Shown: positions 24,776-32,685 of the stretch, piece by piece
Numbering within the stretch: position 1 is the first letter of the stretch
Layout: every line of letters starts with the position of its first letter
Source of the DNA: Pseudomonas fluorescens
GTDB taxonomy: Bacteria; Pseudomonadota; Gammaproteobacteria; Pseudomonadales; Pseudomonadaceae
Direction of reading: 5' to 3'
NCBI RefSeq assembly: GCF_900215245.1
Contig: NZ_LT907842.1
Coordinates: 2,232,001 to 2,296,000, forward strand
DNA length: 64,000 nucleotides
The notes under the pieces: generated by a model
What the model was told of the DNA's origin: nothing
Databases searched by the model: none
The model's input: only the letters and a program-made list of their open reading frames with translations
Made by a program: the position numbers and the translations under genes

Positions 24776-25729
24776 TTAGAGTGCGAACGGCAAGTGCACG
24801 TTAACCTGTTGACGCTGCGCGAGCCGGTGCTCGAACTCTGCCGGGTCATGGATCAACACGTCCTGCCCGGCAAACGACTCCGCGGCGATCAGGCGTGACA
24901 GCCAGAAGCGCACGCACGCTACGCGCAACATTGTCGGCCACCATTGCGCTTCCTTGGCGGTGAACGGGCGCAGCCCTGCGTAGGCGCCCAGCAGCGCGCG
25001 GGCGCGTTGGCCATCAATCACGCCATCGGCGTCCGAGCACCAGTCATTCAGCGCGATCGCCACGTCGTACAGCATCGGGCCTGAGCAGGCGTTGTAGAAG
25101 TCGATCAACCCAGTCAGGTGGGTGCCTTCGAACATCGCGTTATCGCGGAACAAGTCAGCGTGAACGTTGGCGCGCGGCAGGGCGAGGATCTCGGCTTTGT
25201 GAGCGTCTATTTCGGCCAGTGCATCTTGCAGCAGGCGCTGCTGTGCGTCGTTCAGGTGCGAAATCAGCTGCGCCCCTTCGCGGAGCATCCAATCCAGCCC
25301 GCGATCAGTCTTGCGTTCCAGCACCTTCTCGCCTTGAGTCGCCAAGTGAAGGTGGCCGAGAAGGTCGCCGACCTGGGCGCAATGCTGCGCATTGGCGTCC
25401 TTGATGTGCTTGCCGGCCAGGCGCGGTTGTAGCAGCGCGGGTTTGCCGGCAAGTTCGCGCAGGGCCACGCCATCGGTGGTCCGCAGGGCGTAAGGCACCG
25501 GCAGGTCGGCGTCGTGAAGCACGTCGAGCAGTTCGATGAAGAACGGCATTTCTGCAACGGGGCCGCGCTCAACCAGGGTCAGGACGAACTCGCCCTGTTC
25601 CAGGCTGATGAAGAAATTGGTGTTTTCGCTACCGGCGGCAATCCCCTGGAAATCAAGCAGGCGGCCGAGCCCGTAAGGGGCGAGAAAAGTTTCCAGCTCG
25701 GGCCGAGCCAGGGGGGTAAACACAGACAT
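24776..25729 (-). CDS. thrB: Homoserine kinase (APH-fold)
   Basis: A 317-residue kinase of the aminoglycoside-phosphotransferase fold used by pseudomonads as homoserine kinase. It phosphorylates L-homoserine on the way to threonine. Visible motifs: SENTNFFISLE near the N-terminus, the catalytic loop NVHADLFRDNAMFEG and the metal-binding GLIDFYNACSGP. The upstream in-frame start is rejected because MSVFTPLARPELE at 25729 is the family start. Downstream of a small periplasmic gene in the same direction, with a 56-base gap. Confidence 0.9.
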   Translation of the reverse strand: MSVFTPLARPELETFLAPYGLGRLLDFQGIAAGSENTNFFISLEQGEFVLTLVERGPVAEMPFFIELLDVLHDADLPVPYALRTTDGVALRELAGKPALLQPRLAGKHIKDANAQHCAQVGDLLGHLHLATQGEKVLERKTDRGLDWMLREGAQLISHLNDAQQRLLQDALAEIDAHKAEILALPRANVHADLFRDNAMFEGTHLTGLIDFYNACSGPMLYDVAIALNDWCSDADGVIDGQRARALLGAYAGLRPFTAKEAQWWPTMLRVACVRFWLSRLIAAESFAGQDVLIHDPAEFEHRLAQRQQVNVHLPFAL

Positions 25730-25785
25730 GGTTAAAACTGCCAGTACGGGCGCCGCAGTGCGCGGCGCCAATTTAAGTTAAGAAA

Positions 25786-26076
25786 TCATTTCCATTCGAA
25801 GATCTTCCATGACGGGATCAGCATATCCGGTTGGTCAGAACGGATGAAATTCGCATCGGTTCCGTCCGCGCGCACCAGGAAATACGGCGGAAAGCCTTTC
25901 TGGGTCACCTTGATCGCGTACAGGAAGCCATTTTGGCGGTATTCCTGAATGGTCTTGTCGCCTTCCGTGCGAATGGTGACTTCCGGGTCGCCTGAAGGCG
26001 CACTATCTGCCGCCATGGCCACCATCGGAGTGAGTGCAATCAAGCCGGTCAACAACAAGCGATTTACTGTACGCAT
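25786..26076 (-). CDS. Small periplasmic protein, DUF2782 family
   Basis: A 96-residue protein with a clear signal peptide (cleavage near AMA) and a compact domain ending in PSWKIFEWK. The DUF2782 family is found next to polA and thrB in Pseudomonas. No function is known to me. It is divergent from polA with about 75 bases between starts, so their promoters share this short region. Confidence 0.85.
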   Translation of the reverse strand: MRTVNRLLLTGLIALTPMVAMAADSAPSGDPEVTIRTEGDKTIQEYRQNGFLYAIKVTQKGFPPYFLVRADGTDANFIRSDQPDMLIPSWKIFEWK

Positions 26077-26150
26077 GATAACCTTGTCCCTTTGTCGTCA
26101 TTGGTCCGGCTATTCTAGCGCCTGACCCGCCGAAAAGGTTGATCCTGCTC

Positions 26151-28946
26151 ATGAGCCAAGCCCCCCTCGTCCTGGTGGACGGTTCGTCTTACCTGTACCG
26201 CGCCTTTCACGCGCTGCCACCGCTGACTACGTCCAAAGGCCTGCCGACCGGTGCGGTCAAGGGCGTGTTGAACATGCTCAAAAGCCTGCGCAAGCAGTAC
26301 CCGGACAGCCCGTTCGCGGTCGTGTTCGACGCCAAGGGTGGGACCTTTCGCGATGACATGTACGCTGAATACAAGGCTAACCGCCCCAGCATGCCTGATG
26401 ACATGCGCCTGCAGATCGAGCCGCTGCACCAAAGCGTGATCGCGCTGGGCTTCCCGCTGCTGTGCGTTGAAGGCGTCGAGGCCGATGACGTGATCGGCAC
26501 CCTGGCCCGCAGCAGTGCGGCCGCCGACCGACCGGTGGTGATTTCCACGGGCGACAAGGACATGGCGCAACTGGTCGACGGGCACATTACCTTGGTCAAC
26601 ACCATGACCGGTAGCGCGATGGACATCGAGGGCGTGAAGGAGAAATTCGGTGTCGCTCCCGAGCAGATCATCGATTACCTGGCGTTGATGGGCGATTCCT
26701 CCGACAACATCCCGGGCGTTCCGGGCATTGGTCCGAAGACTGCTTCCGGCCTGTTGGTGGGCGTGAACGGCGGCCTCAAAGAGCTTTATGAGCAGTTGGA
26801 TATTGTGCCGACCCTGCCGATTCGGGGCGCCAAGAACCTGCCGGCCAAGCTGGAAGAGCATAAGGAAATGGCGTTCCTGTCCTATCAGCTGGCGACGATC
26901 AAGATCGACGTGCCGCTGGACGTGGGCCTGGATGATTTGCACCTGATCGAACCGGATCGCGAAAAGCTGCTGGAGCTGTACACGCTGCTGGAGTTCAAGA
27001 GCTGGTTCGATGAGATTCAGCGCGACGCCAAGCGTGTCGAGTTGAAGGCCTCGGCGCAAGCTGCTCCGGCCACCGAAGAAGCGGTTGAGGTGATTGCCTC
27101 CGCGCCCGTGGAGACGTCCTACACCACTGTCCTCGACCAAGCGACATTCGACCGTTGGCTGAAGAAGCTTAATGACGCGAAGTTGTTCGCGTTTGACACG
27201 GAAACCACCGGGATTGACGCCCAACAGGCGCAGTTGGTCGGGGTTTCCTTTGCCGTGCAGCCTCACGAAGCGGCCTACATACCGCTGACCCACTCTTATA
27301 TCGGTGCGCCGCAGCAGCTGGATCGTGACACCGTGTTGCTGGCCCTCAAGCCATTACTGGAAGACCCGACCAAGCTCAAGGTTGGCCAGCACGCCAAGTT
27401 CGACATGAACATCCTGGCCAACTGTGCCATCGGTGGTGATTTTGAACAGGGCATTACCGTGCGCGGTATCGCCTTCGACACCATGCTCGAATCCTATGTG
27501 CTGAACTCCACCGCCACCCGGCACGACATGGACAGCCTGGCGAAGAAGTATCTGGACTACGACACCGTCAGCTTCCAGGACATCGCCGGCAAGGGCGCCA
27601 AGCAGCTGACGTTCGACCAGATCCCGCTTGAGCAAGCCGGCCCTTACGCGGCCGAAGATGCCGACGTGACGCTGCGTCTGCATCAGGCACTGCACGCACA
27701 ACTCGCGGCCATCCCGAGCCTGGCCAGTGTGCTGACCGATATCGAAATACCTTTGGTGCCGGTGTTGGCGCGTATTGAGCGCCAGGGTGCGCTGGTGGAT
27801 AAGGACCTGTTGGGTATCCAGAGCATCGAGCTGGGCAACAAGATGGTGGAGCTGGAACGCCAGGCGTTCGAGATCGCCGGTGAGGCGTTCAACCTGGGCT
27901 CGCCCAAGCAGCTCGGAGCCATTCTCTACGAGAAGCTGGGCCTGCCGGTCCTGAAAAAGACCGGCAAGGGGCAGGCGTCCACGGCCGAAGAAGTGCTGGC
28001 CAAGTTGGCCGAAGATGACTTCCTGTTGCCCAAGGTGCTGATGCAGTACCGCAGCATGAGCAAATTGAAAAGCACCTACACCGACCGCCTGCCGGAGCAG
28101 ATCAACCCGCGCACCGGGCGCATTCACACGTCCTATCATCAGGCTGTGGCAGCTACCGGGCGCTTGTCGTCCAGCGACCCGAACCTGCAGAACATCCCGG
28201 TGCGCACCGCCGAAGGGCGGCGGATCCGCCAGGCGTTTATCGCGCCCAAGGGCTACAAGCTGCTGGCGGCGGACTATTCGCAGATCGAGCTGCGGATCAT
28301 GGCGCACTTGTCCAAGGACGAGGGCTTGATGAATGCGTTTCGCAATGACTTGGACGTGCACACCGCTACGGCGGCCGAGGTGTTCAAGGTTGAATTGTCT
28401 GAGGTCACGTCCAATCAGCGCCGCAGTGCCAAGGCGATTAACTTTGGCCTGATCTACGGCATGGGCGCGCAGAAGTTGGGCAAAGATATTGGCGTCGATA
28501 CCAAGACTGCCAAGGCGTACATCGATGTGTACTTCGCGCGCTACCCAGGTGTTCGCGAGTACATGGAGCGCACGCGTGCCCAGGCGGCTGATCAAGGCTA
28601 TGTAGAAACCTTCTTCGGGCGTCGGCTGTATTTGCCGGATATCAATTCCAATAAGCCTCAGGAACGAGCGGCGGCCGAGCGCACGGCAATCAACGCGCCC
28701 ATGCAGGGCACGGCGGCAGACATCATCAAGAAAGCCATGGTGTTGGTGGATAACTGGCTGACTGAATCGGGCCTGGATGCCAAGGTCATCCTGCAGGTGC
28801 ACGATGAACTGGTGCTCGAGGTGCGTGAGGACCTGGTGGCGCAAGTCAGCGAGAAGATCCGCGAGCACATGAGCGCGGCGGCTCAGTTGGACGTGCCACT
28901 GGTGGTGGATGTGGGTGTGGGCGATAACTGGGACGAGGCGCACTGA
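26151..28946 (+). CDS. polA: DNA polymerase I
   Basis: A 931-residue polymerase with three functional parts in order. The 5' nuclease domain covers residues 1 to about 300 (VDGSSYLYRAFHAL, GDKDMAQLV, GDSSDNIPGVPGIGPKTA). The 3'-5' exonuclease has an intact DxE motif in FAFDTETTG. The polymerase domain carries motif A DYSQIELRIMAHLS, the O-helix RRSAKAINFGLIYGMG and motif C VHDELVLEV. It functions in Okazaki fragment maturation and repair. ATG 26151 matches the family N-terminus; TTG 26139 is less likely. A terminator-like hairpin follows. Confidence 0.97.
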   Translation: MSQAPLVLVDGSSYLYRAFHALPPLTTSKGLPTGAVKGVLNMLKSLRKQYPDSPFAVVFDAKGGTFRDDMYAEYKANRPSMPDDMRLQIEPLHQSVIALGFPLLCVEGVEADDVIGTLARSSAAADRPVVISTGDKDMAQLVDGHITLVNTMTGSAMDIEGVKEKFGVAPEQIIDYLALMGDSSDNIPGVPGIGPKTASGLLVGVNGGLKELYEQLDIVPTLPIRGAKNLPAKLEEHKEMAFLSYQLATIKIDVPLDVGLDDLHLIEPDREKLLELYTLLEFKSWFDEIQRDAKRVELKASAQAAPATEEAVEVIASAPVETSYTTVLDQATFDRWLKKLNDAKLFAFDTETTGIDAQQAQLVGVSFAVQPHEAAYIPLTHSYIGAPQQLDRDTVLLALKPLLEDPTKLKVGQHAKFDMNILANCAIGGDFEQGITVRGIAFDTMLESYVLNSTATRHDMDSLAKKYLDYDTVSFQDIAGKGAKQLTFDQIPLEQAGPYAAEDADVTLRLHQALHAQLAAIPSLASVLTDIEIPLVPVLARIERQGALVDKDLLGIQSIELGNKMVELERQAFEIAGEAFNLGSPKQLGAILYEKLGLPVLKKTGKGQASTAEEVLAKLAEDDFLLPKVLMQYRSMSKLKSTYTDRLPEQINPRTGRIHTSYHQAVAATGRLSSSDPNLQNIPVRTAEGRRIRQAFIAPKGYKLLAADYSQIELRIMAHLSKDEGLMNAFRNDLDVHTATAAEVFKVELSEVTSNQRRSAKAINFGLIYGMGAQKLGKDIGVDTKTAKAYIDVYFARYPGVREYMERTRAQAADQGYVETFFGRRLYLPDINSNKPQERAAAERTAINAPMQGTAADIIKKAMVLVDNWLTESGLDAKVILQVHDELVLEVREDLVAQVSEKIREHMSAAAQLDVPLVVDVGVGDNWDEAH

Positions 28947-28954
28947 TTTTGCGG

Positions 28955-28983
28955 CTCTGCCACTTGCGAGGGCGGTGGCAGAG
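28955..28983 (+). terminator. Hairpin after polA
   Basis: CTCTGCCAC (28955-28963) and GTGGCAGAG (28975-28983) form a perfect nine-base stem nine bases after the polA stop. The following sequence is only weakly T-rich, so termination may be incomplete. Confidence 0.55.
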
Positions 28984-29038
28984 TGCTTTAGATCAAAAAA
29001 CGCCGCCGGCTATTTCCAATAGTTTTTTGAACCTGCCG

Positions 29039-29066
29039 GAACTTAACCCGTGAATTGCTACTCAGA
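29039..29066 (+). promoter_or_regulatory. AlgU (sigma-22)-type promoter of the ErsA-like RNA
   Basis: GAACTT at 29039-29044 and TCAGA at 29062-29066 are 17 bases apart, matching the envelope-stress sigma factor AlgU/RpoE consensus. In P. aeruginosa, ErsA transcription is AlgU dependent. Confidence 0.65.
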
Positions 29067-29071
29067 GTTAC

Positions 29072-29203
29072 TGAATGGGTGGTGAAGCCCTTCAATGCTC
29101 CTATGTTGTGTTAAGTGTTGGCAGATATCTGGACCCCGCCCTAGCGGTCCGGAACTTGAACCCCGAACTTCCCCTCCCCATACGAAGTCCGGGGTTTTTT
29201 TTG
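29072..29203 (+). ncRNA. ersA: ErsA-type (Spot 42-like position) regulatory small RNA
   Basis: An orphan transcript unit of about 130 bases between polA and yihA, the location of Spot 42 in enterics and ErsA in Pseudomonas. It starts about six bases after an AlgU-type -10 and ends at an intrinsic terminator: CCCCGAACTTC (29161-29171) pairs with GAAGTCCGGGG (29184-29194), followed by eight T. An internal hairpin GGACC/GGTCC (29131-29150) precedes a GAACTTGAA linker. The length agrees with the 132 nucleotides I recall for ErsA. ErsA is a Hfq-dependent RNA linked to algC and oprD control; targets here are unverified. Two open frames over this region are chance. Confidence 0.75.
29161..29202 (+). 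terminator. Intrinsic terminator of the ErsA-like RNA
   Basis: Eleven-base arms with one mismatch at 29161-29171 and 29184-29194, followed by T8. It ends 14 bases before the stop of the convergent yihA gene. Confidence 0.8.
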
Positions 29204-29215
29204 CCCGCAGAAAAG

Positions 29216-29857
29216 TTATTCCGCGATTTCAGTGCCCTTGTCGGCCAATTCCATCCAGCCTGCCAGCACGGTGTAGGCGTCTTCCAGGCCCATCCGCTTC
29301 GGTGCAGAGAACAACTGGATGGTGATCGCATCCCCCCAGCCTTTGCGAATGTCGGACTGCACTTTGAGCAGGGTGTTCTTGGCGGCACCGTAGGTCAGCT
29401 TGTCGGCCTTGGTCAGCAGGATGTGCATCGGCATGCCGCTGGCGACAGCCCAATCAAGCATCAGCAGGTCGAAGTCGGTCATTGGATGACGGATGTCCAT
29501 CATCAGAATCAACCCTTTCAAACTCTCCCGGCCACCCAGGTAAGCCTCCAGGTGACGCTGCCAGTGCAGCTTCAGCGGGATAGGTACTTTTGCATATCCG
29601 TAGCCCGGCAGGTCGACCAGACGCCGATCATCGTCTAGCTTGAAGAAATTGAGAAGTTGCGTGCGGCCCGGGGTTTTCGAGGTGCGCGCCAGGCTGGCGT
29701 GAGTCAGGGTGTTCAGTGCGCTGGATTTGCCAGCGTTGGAACGACCGGCAAAGGCGACTTCAAAGCCTTCGTCATCGGGGCATTGGTCAACTTTGGCGGC
29801 GCTGAGCATGAATGTGGACTGTTGGCACAGACCGAGGATGGGATTCTTGAGTTGCAT
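29216..29857 (-). CDS. yihA: Ribosome biogenesis GTPase YihA/YsxC (EngB)
   Basis: A 213-residue GTPase required for maturation of the large ribosomal subunit. G1 is [10 protein letters not shown]2/G3 region [11 protein letters not shown] and DLPGYGYA, G4 is TKADKL and G5 is SAPKR. The N-terminal extension from further upstream is excluded because [10 protein letters not shown] at 29857 is the family start. Convergent with the ErsA-like RNA and divergent from the cytochrome c5 gene. Confidence 0.94.
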   Translation of the reverse strand: MQLKNPILGLCQQSTFMLSAAKVDQCPDDEGFEVAFAGRSNAGKSSALNTLTHASLARTSKTPGRTQLLNFFKLDDDRRLVDLPGYGYAKVPIPLKLHWQRHLEAYLGGRESLKGLILMMDIRHPMTDFDLLMLDWAVASGMPMHILLTKADKLTYGAAKNTLLKVQSDIRKGWGDAITIQLFSAPKRMGLEDAYTVLAGWMELADKGTEIAE

Positions 29858-30049
29858 GAGATTTCCGATGTGGGCGGTGCCGAAAAAGGGTGCGGCAAGC
29901 GGTGTCGTTTCCGTTTCAGTAGCGCCAGTATATAATGCCGCAGATTTTGTGTGTGCTTTGTCCCAGCGAAGGATGAAGTTCACGGGAGCGAAAGACCTTC
30001 ATTGCGCATTAGAACGCAAAACGCTCTCAAACCCTGAAAAGGTCGATGT

Positions 30050-30352
30050 ATGACCCGATGGTTGCTCGCTTTTGGTGTCCTGGTTCCGCTTTACGGCGCT
30101 CAGGCTACACAGGATCCGGAGGCGGTGTACAACCGAGTTTGCGTGGCTTGCCATGCCGGCCAACTGCCCAACGCCCCCAAACGGGGTGATCAGGTAGCTT
30201 GGGCGCCCAGACTGGCGCAAGGTATGGACACGCTGGTGCAACACGTGACCCAGGGTTTCAAGGCAATGCCGCCGCGTGGTTTGTGCATGGACTGCAGTAC
30301 TGAGGATTACCAGGCCATCATTGAGTTGATGGTGAGTAAACCCGGTAGATAA
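30050..30352 (+). CDS. Cytochrome c5-like monohaem protein
   Basis: A 100-residue exported cytochrome with a signal peptide ending near AQA and a single haem motif CVACH at residues 31-35. A second cysteine pair in GLCMDCS matches the disulfide of cytochrome c5. The distal methionine is in FKAMPPRG. It is followed 33 bases later by the diheme cytochrome c4, and both are candidates for electron carriers to the terminal oxidases. Confidence 0.88.
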   Translation: MTRWLLAFGVLVPLYGAQATQDPEAVYNRVCVACHAGQLPNAPKRGDQVAWAPRLAQGMDTLVQHVTQGFKAMPPRGLCMDCSTEDYQAIIELMVSKPGR

Positions 30353-30385
30353 CTCTTAAACCCTTAGCCGTAGTTGGATTAGCTG

Positions 30386-30991
30386 ATGAACAAACTGATC
30401 GTGAGTCTGCTGTTGACCTTGGGCATCACCGGTGTTGCCCATGCTGCAGGCGACGCTACAGCGGGCCAGGCGAAAGCCGCCGTGTGTGGTGCTTGCCACG
30501 GACCGGACGGCAATAGCCCGGCGCCAAACTTCCCTAAACTGGCAGGCCAGGGTGAACGTTACCTGACCAAGCAGATGCACGACATCAAGGACGGCAAGCG
30601 CACGGTGCTCGAAATGACCGGTTTGCTGACTAATCTCAGCGATCAGGACTTGGCAGACATCGCTGCGTATTTTGTCAGTCAGAAAGGCAGTGTGGGAGCT
30701 GCCGATCCAAAGCTGGTGGCTCACGGCGAAGAACTGTTCCGGGGTGGTAACCTGGAAAAAGGCATGCCTTCCTGCCTCGGTTGCCATTCGCCTAACGGCG
30801 CCGGCCTTGCTGCTGCCGGTTTCCCGCACCTGAGCGGCCAGCATGCCCAGTACATCACCAAGCAACTGACGGACTTCCGTGAGGGTAATCGCACCAACGA
30901 TGGCGATACCAAAATCATGCAAAGTATTGCCGGCAAGTTGAGCAACAAGGATATCGAAGCGGTTTCCCAGTATATCCAGGGCCTGCACTGA
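30386..30991 (+). CDS. Dihaem cytochrome c4
   Basis: A 201-residue periplasmic or membrane-attached cytochrome with a signal peptide ending AHAAG and two tandem haem domains: CGACH in the first half and CLGCH in the second, each followed by a methionine ligand region (GKRTVLEMTG and DTKIMQSIAG). In Pseudomonas c4 donates electrons to cytochrome oxidases. Probably co-transcribed with the preceding c5 gene and ended by the terminator at 31037-31065. Confidence 0.93.
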   Translation: MNKLIVSLLLTLGITGVAHAAGDATAGQAKAAVCGACHGPDGNSPAPNFPKLAGQGERYLTKQMHDIKDGKRTVLEMTGLLTNLSDQDLADIAAYFVSQKGSVGAADPKLVAHGEELFRGGNLEKGMPSCLGCHSPNGAGLAAAGFPHLSGQHAQYITKQLTDFREGNRTNDGDTKIMQSIAGKLSNKDIEAVSQYIQGLH

Positions 30992-31036
30992 TTCAGGCGG
31001 TACGTTAACGCTCGATTAATCCGTCGATGCAAGCAT

Positions 31037-31065
31037 AAAAAGGGTGGCTTAGGCCGCCCTTTTTT
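31037..31065 (+). terminator. Intrinsic terminator after cytochrome c4
   Basis: AAGGGTGGC (31040-31048) and GCCGCCCTT (31053-31061) pair with one G-T wobble around a four-base loop, followed by a T-run to 31065. Confidence 0.85.
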
Positions 31066-31160
31066 GTGGCCGGTGCCGTTACACTAACGAACTCATGCCC
31101 GCGCAGACCTGTCACACCTAAAGGTCGCGTGAGGCGACTTTATTTGTCCAGGAGTAAAGC

Positions 31161-31796
31161 ATGCGTAATCTGATCCTCAGCGCCGCTCTCGTCACTGCCA
31201 GTCTTTTCGGCATGACCGCACAAGCTGCCGACGTGCCGCTTGAAGCCGGTAAAACCTACGTAGAACTGGCCAACCCGGTCCCCGTTTCGGAGCCTGGCAA
31301 GATCGAAGTGGTGGAGCTGTTCTGGTATGGCTGCCCGCATTGCTACGCCTTTGAGCCGACCATCAATCCGTGGGCTGAGAAACTCCCGGCCGACGTGAAC
31401 TTCAAGCGTATCCCTGCGCTGTTCGGTGGCCCATGGGATGCCCATGGTCAGCTCTTCATCACCCTGGACACCATGGGCGTTGAGCACAAGGTTCATAACG
31501 CCGTCTTCAACGCTATCCAAAAAGAAGGCAAGCGTCTGACCAAGCCGGAAGACATGGCTGATTTCGTTGCTACCCAAGGCGTCGACAAAGCCAAGTTCCT
31601 CGAAACCTTCAACTCGTTCGCCGTCAAGGGCAAAATGGCTCAATACAAAGAGCTGGCCCAGAAGTATGGCGTGCAAGGCGTACCGACCATGATCGTCAAC
31701 GGTAAATACCGTTTCGACCTGGGCACGACCGGTGGTCCTGAGCAGACTCTCAATGTTGCCGACCAACTGATCGCCAAAGAGCGCGCAGCCAAGTAA
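31161..31796 (+). CDS. dsbA: Thiol:disulfide interchange protein DsbA
   Basis: A 211-residue periplasmic oxidase with a signal peptide ending AQA and a thioredoxin fold with the CPHC active site (WYGCPHCYAFE) and the cis-proline region GVPTMIVNG. It introduces disulfide bonds into exported proteins, including those needed for c-type cytochrome and virulence factor folding. CAGGAG at 31149-31154 precedes ATG 31161. Eleven bases separate it from the next gene, so the downstream endonuclease-like and GGDEF genes may share its transcript. Confidence 0.95.
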   Translation: MRNLILSAALVTASLFGMTAQAADVPLEAGKTYVELANPVPVSEPGKIEVVELFWYGCPHCYAFEPTINPWAEKLPADVNFKRIPALFGGPWDAHGQLFITLDTMGVEHKVHNAVFNAIQKEGKRLTKPEDMADFVATQGVDKAKFLETFNSFAVKGKMAQYKELAQKYGVQGVPTMIVNGKYRFDLGTTGGPEQTLNVADQLIAKERAAK

Positions 31797-31806
31797 GGGG
31801 CCTACC

Positions 31807-32685
31807 ATGCGCCGCTGGGGTACTGAACGTGTGGTTGGCCTGCATGATCCGCAGGTCAACGAACATCATCTGGAGTCCACGGGCCTGCCGGCAGACAGCC
31901 GCTTGCGCCTGCTCAGCTTCAATATCCAGGTGGGCATCAGCACCGAGAAGTACCGGCACTACCTCACCCGGGGCTGGCAGCACCTGCTGCCGCACACCGG
32001 GCGGGCCGTTAACCTGCAAAAAATCGGCAACCTGCTGAACGACTTCGATTTGGTCGCCCTGCAGGAAGCTGATGGCGGCAGCATGCGCTCTGGCTACATC
32101 AACCAAGTGGAACACCTGGCTCAACTCGGCGCGTTCCCCTACTGGTATCAGCAACTCAACCGCAACCTGGGGCGTCTGGCGCAGCACAGCAATGGCGTGC
32201 TCAGTCGCTTGAAACCCACCGCCATCGAAGATCACCCCTTGCCAGGTCCCAAGGGGCGTGGGGCGATCCTCGTGCGATTCGGCGAAGGCCCGGAAGCCTT
32301 GGTGGTGGTCATGATGCACCTGGCGCTCGGGGGGCGTGCGCGCAACCTGCAGCTTGCCTATGTGCGTGAAATGATTAGCAACTATAAGCACCAGGTACTG
32401 ATGGGTGACATGAATACCCATGCCAACGACCTGTTGCAGAATTCCCCGTTGCGCGACCTCGGGTTACTGGCGCCGCAAGTCGAAGCCACGTTTCCCAGTT
32501 GGCGCCCGCAGCGCTGCCTGGACCATATCCTGCTTAGCCCGACCCTTACGCTCGAAAGCGTGCAGGTGTTGGCGCAGCCCATCTCCGATCACCTGCCGGT
32601 CGCGGTAGAGATTCGTCTGCCGGGTTCGCTCACGGCTGATGCATTACCCGCGTTGAGCCCCGGCCCTCGCGGACCCCTTGCATGA
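31807..32685 (+). CDS. Endonuclease/exonuclease/phosphatase-family protein
   Basis: A 292-residue protein of the EEP superfamily (DNase I, APE1, sphingomyelinase, inositol phosphatases). The active-site signatures are present: SFNIQVG near residue 38, LVALQEADGG with the metal-binding Glu, GDMNTHAND, and the terminal SDHLPVAVEIRLPG with Asp-His. No signal peptide. The actual substrate, nucleic acid or phospholipid headgroup, cannot be decided. It overlaps the diguanylate cyclase gene by four bases (ATGA), a pairing kept in other pseudomonads. Confidence 0.85.
   Translation: MRRWGTERVVGLHDPQVNEHHLESTGLPADSRLRLLSFNIQVGISTEKYRHYLTRGWQHLLPHTGRAVNLQKIGNLLNDFDLVALQEADGGSMRSGYINQVEHLAQLGAFPYWYQQLNRNLGRLAQHSNGVLSRLKPTAIEDHPLPGPKGRGAILVRFGEGPEALVVVMMHLALGGRARNLQLAYVREMISNYKHQVLMGDMNTHANDLLQNSPLRDLGLLAPQVEATFPSWRPQRCLDHILLSPTLTLESVQVLAQPISDHLPVAVEIRLPGSLTADALPALSPGPRGPLA

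Noticed and set aside
27354..28943. A 529-codon frame antisense to polA
   Set aside because: Same reason: shadow of the codon bias of polA, no family resemblance and no promoter.
29075..29638. An open frame covering the ErsA-like RNA and running into yihA antisense
   Set aside because: It crosses the intrinsic terminator at 29161-29202 and the antisense strand of yihA; the RNA interpretation explains promoter and terminator better.
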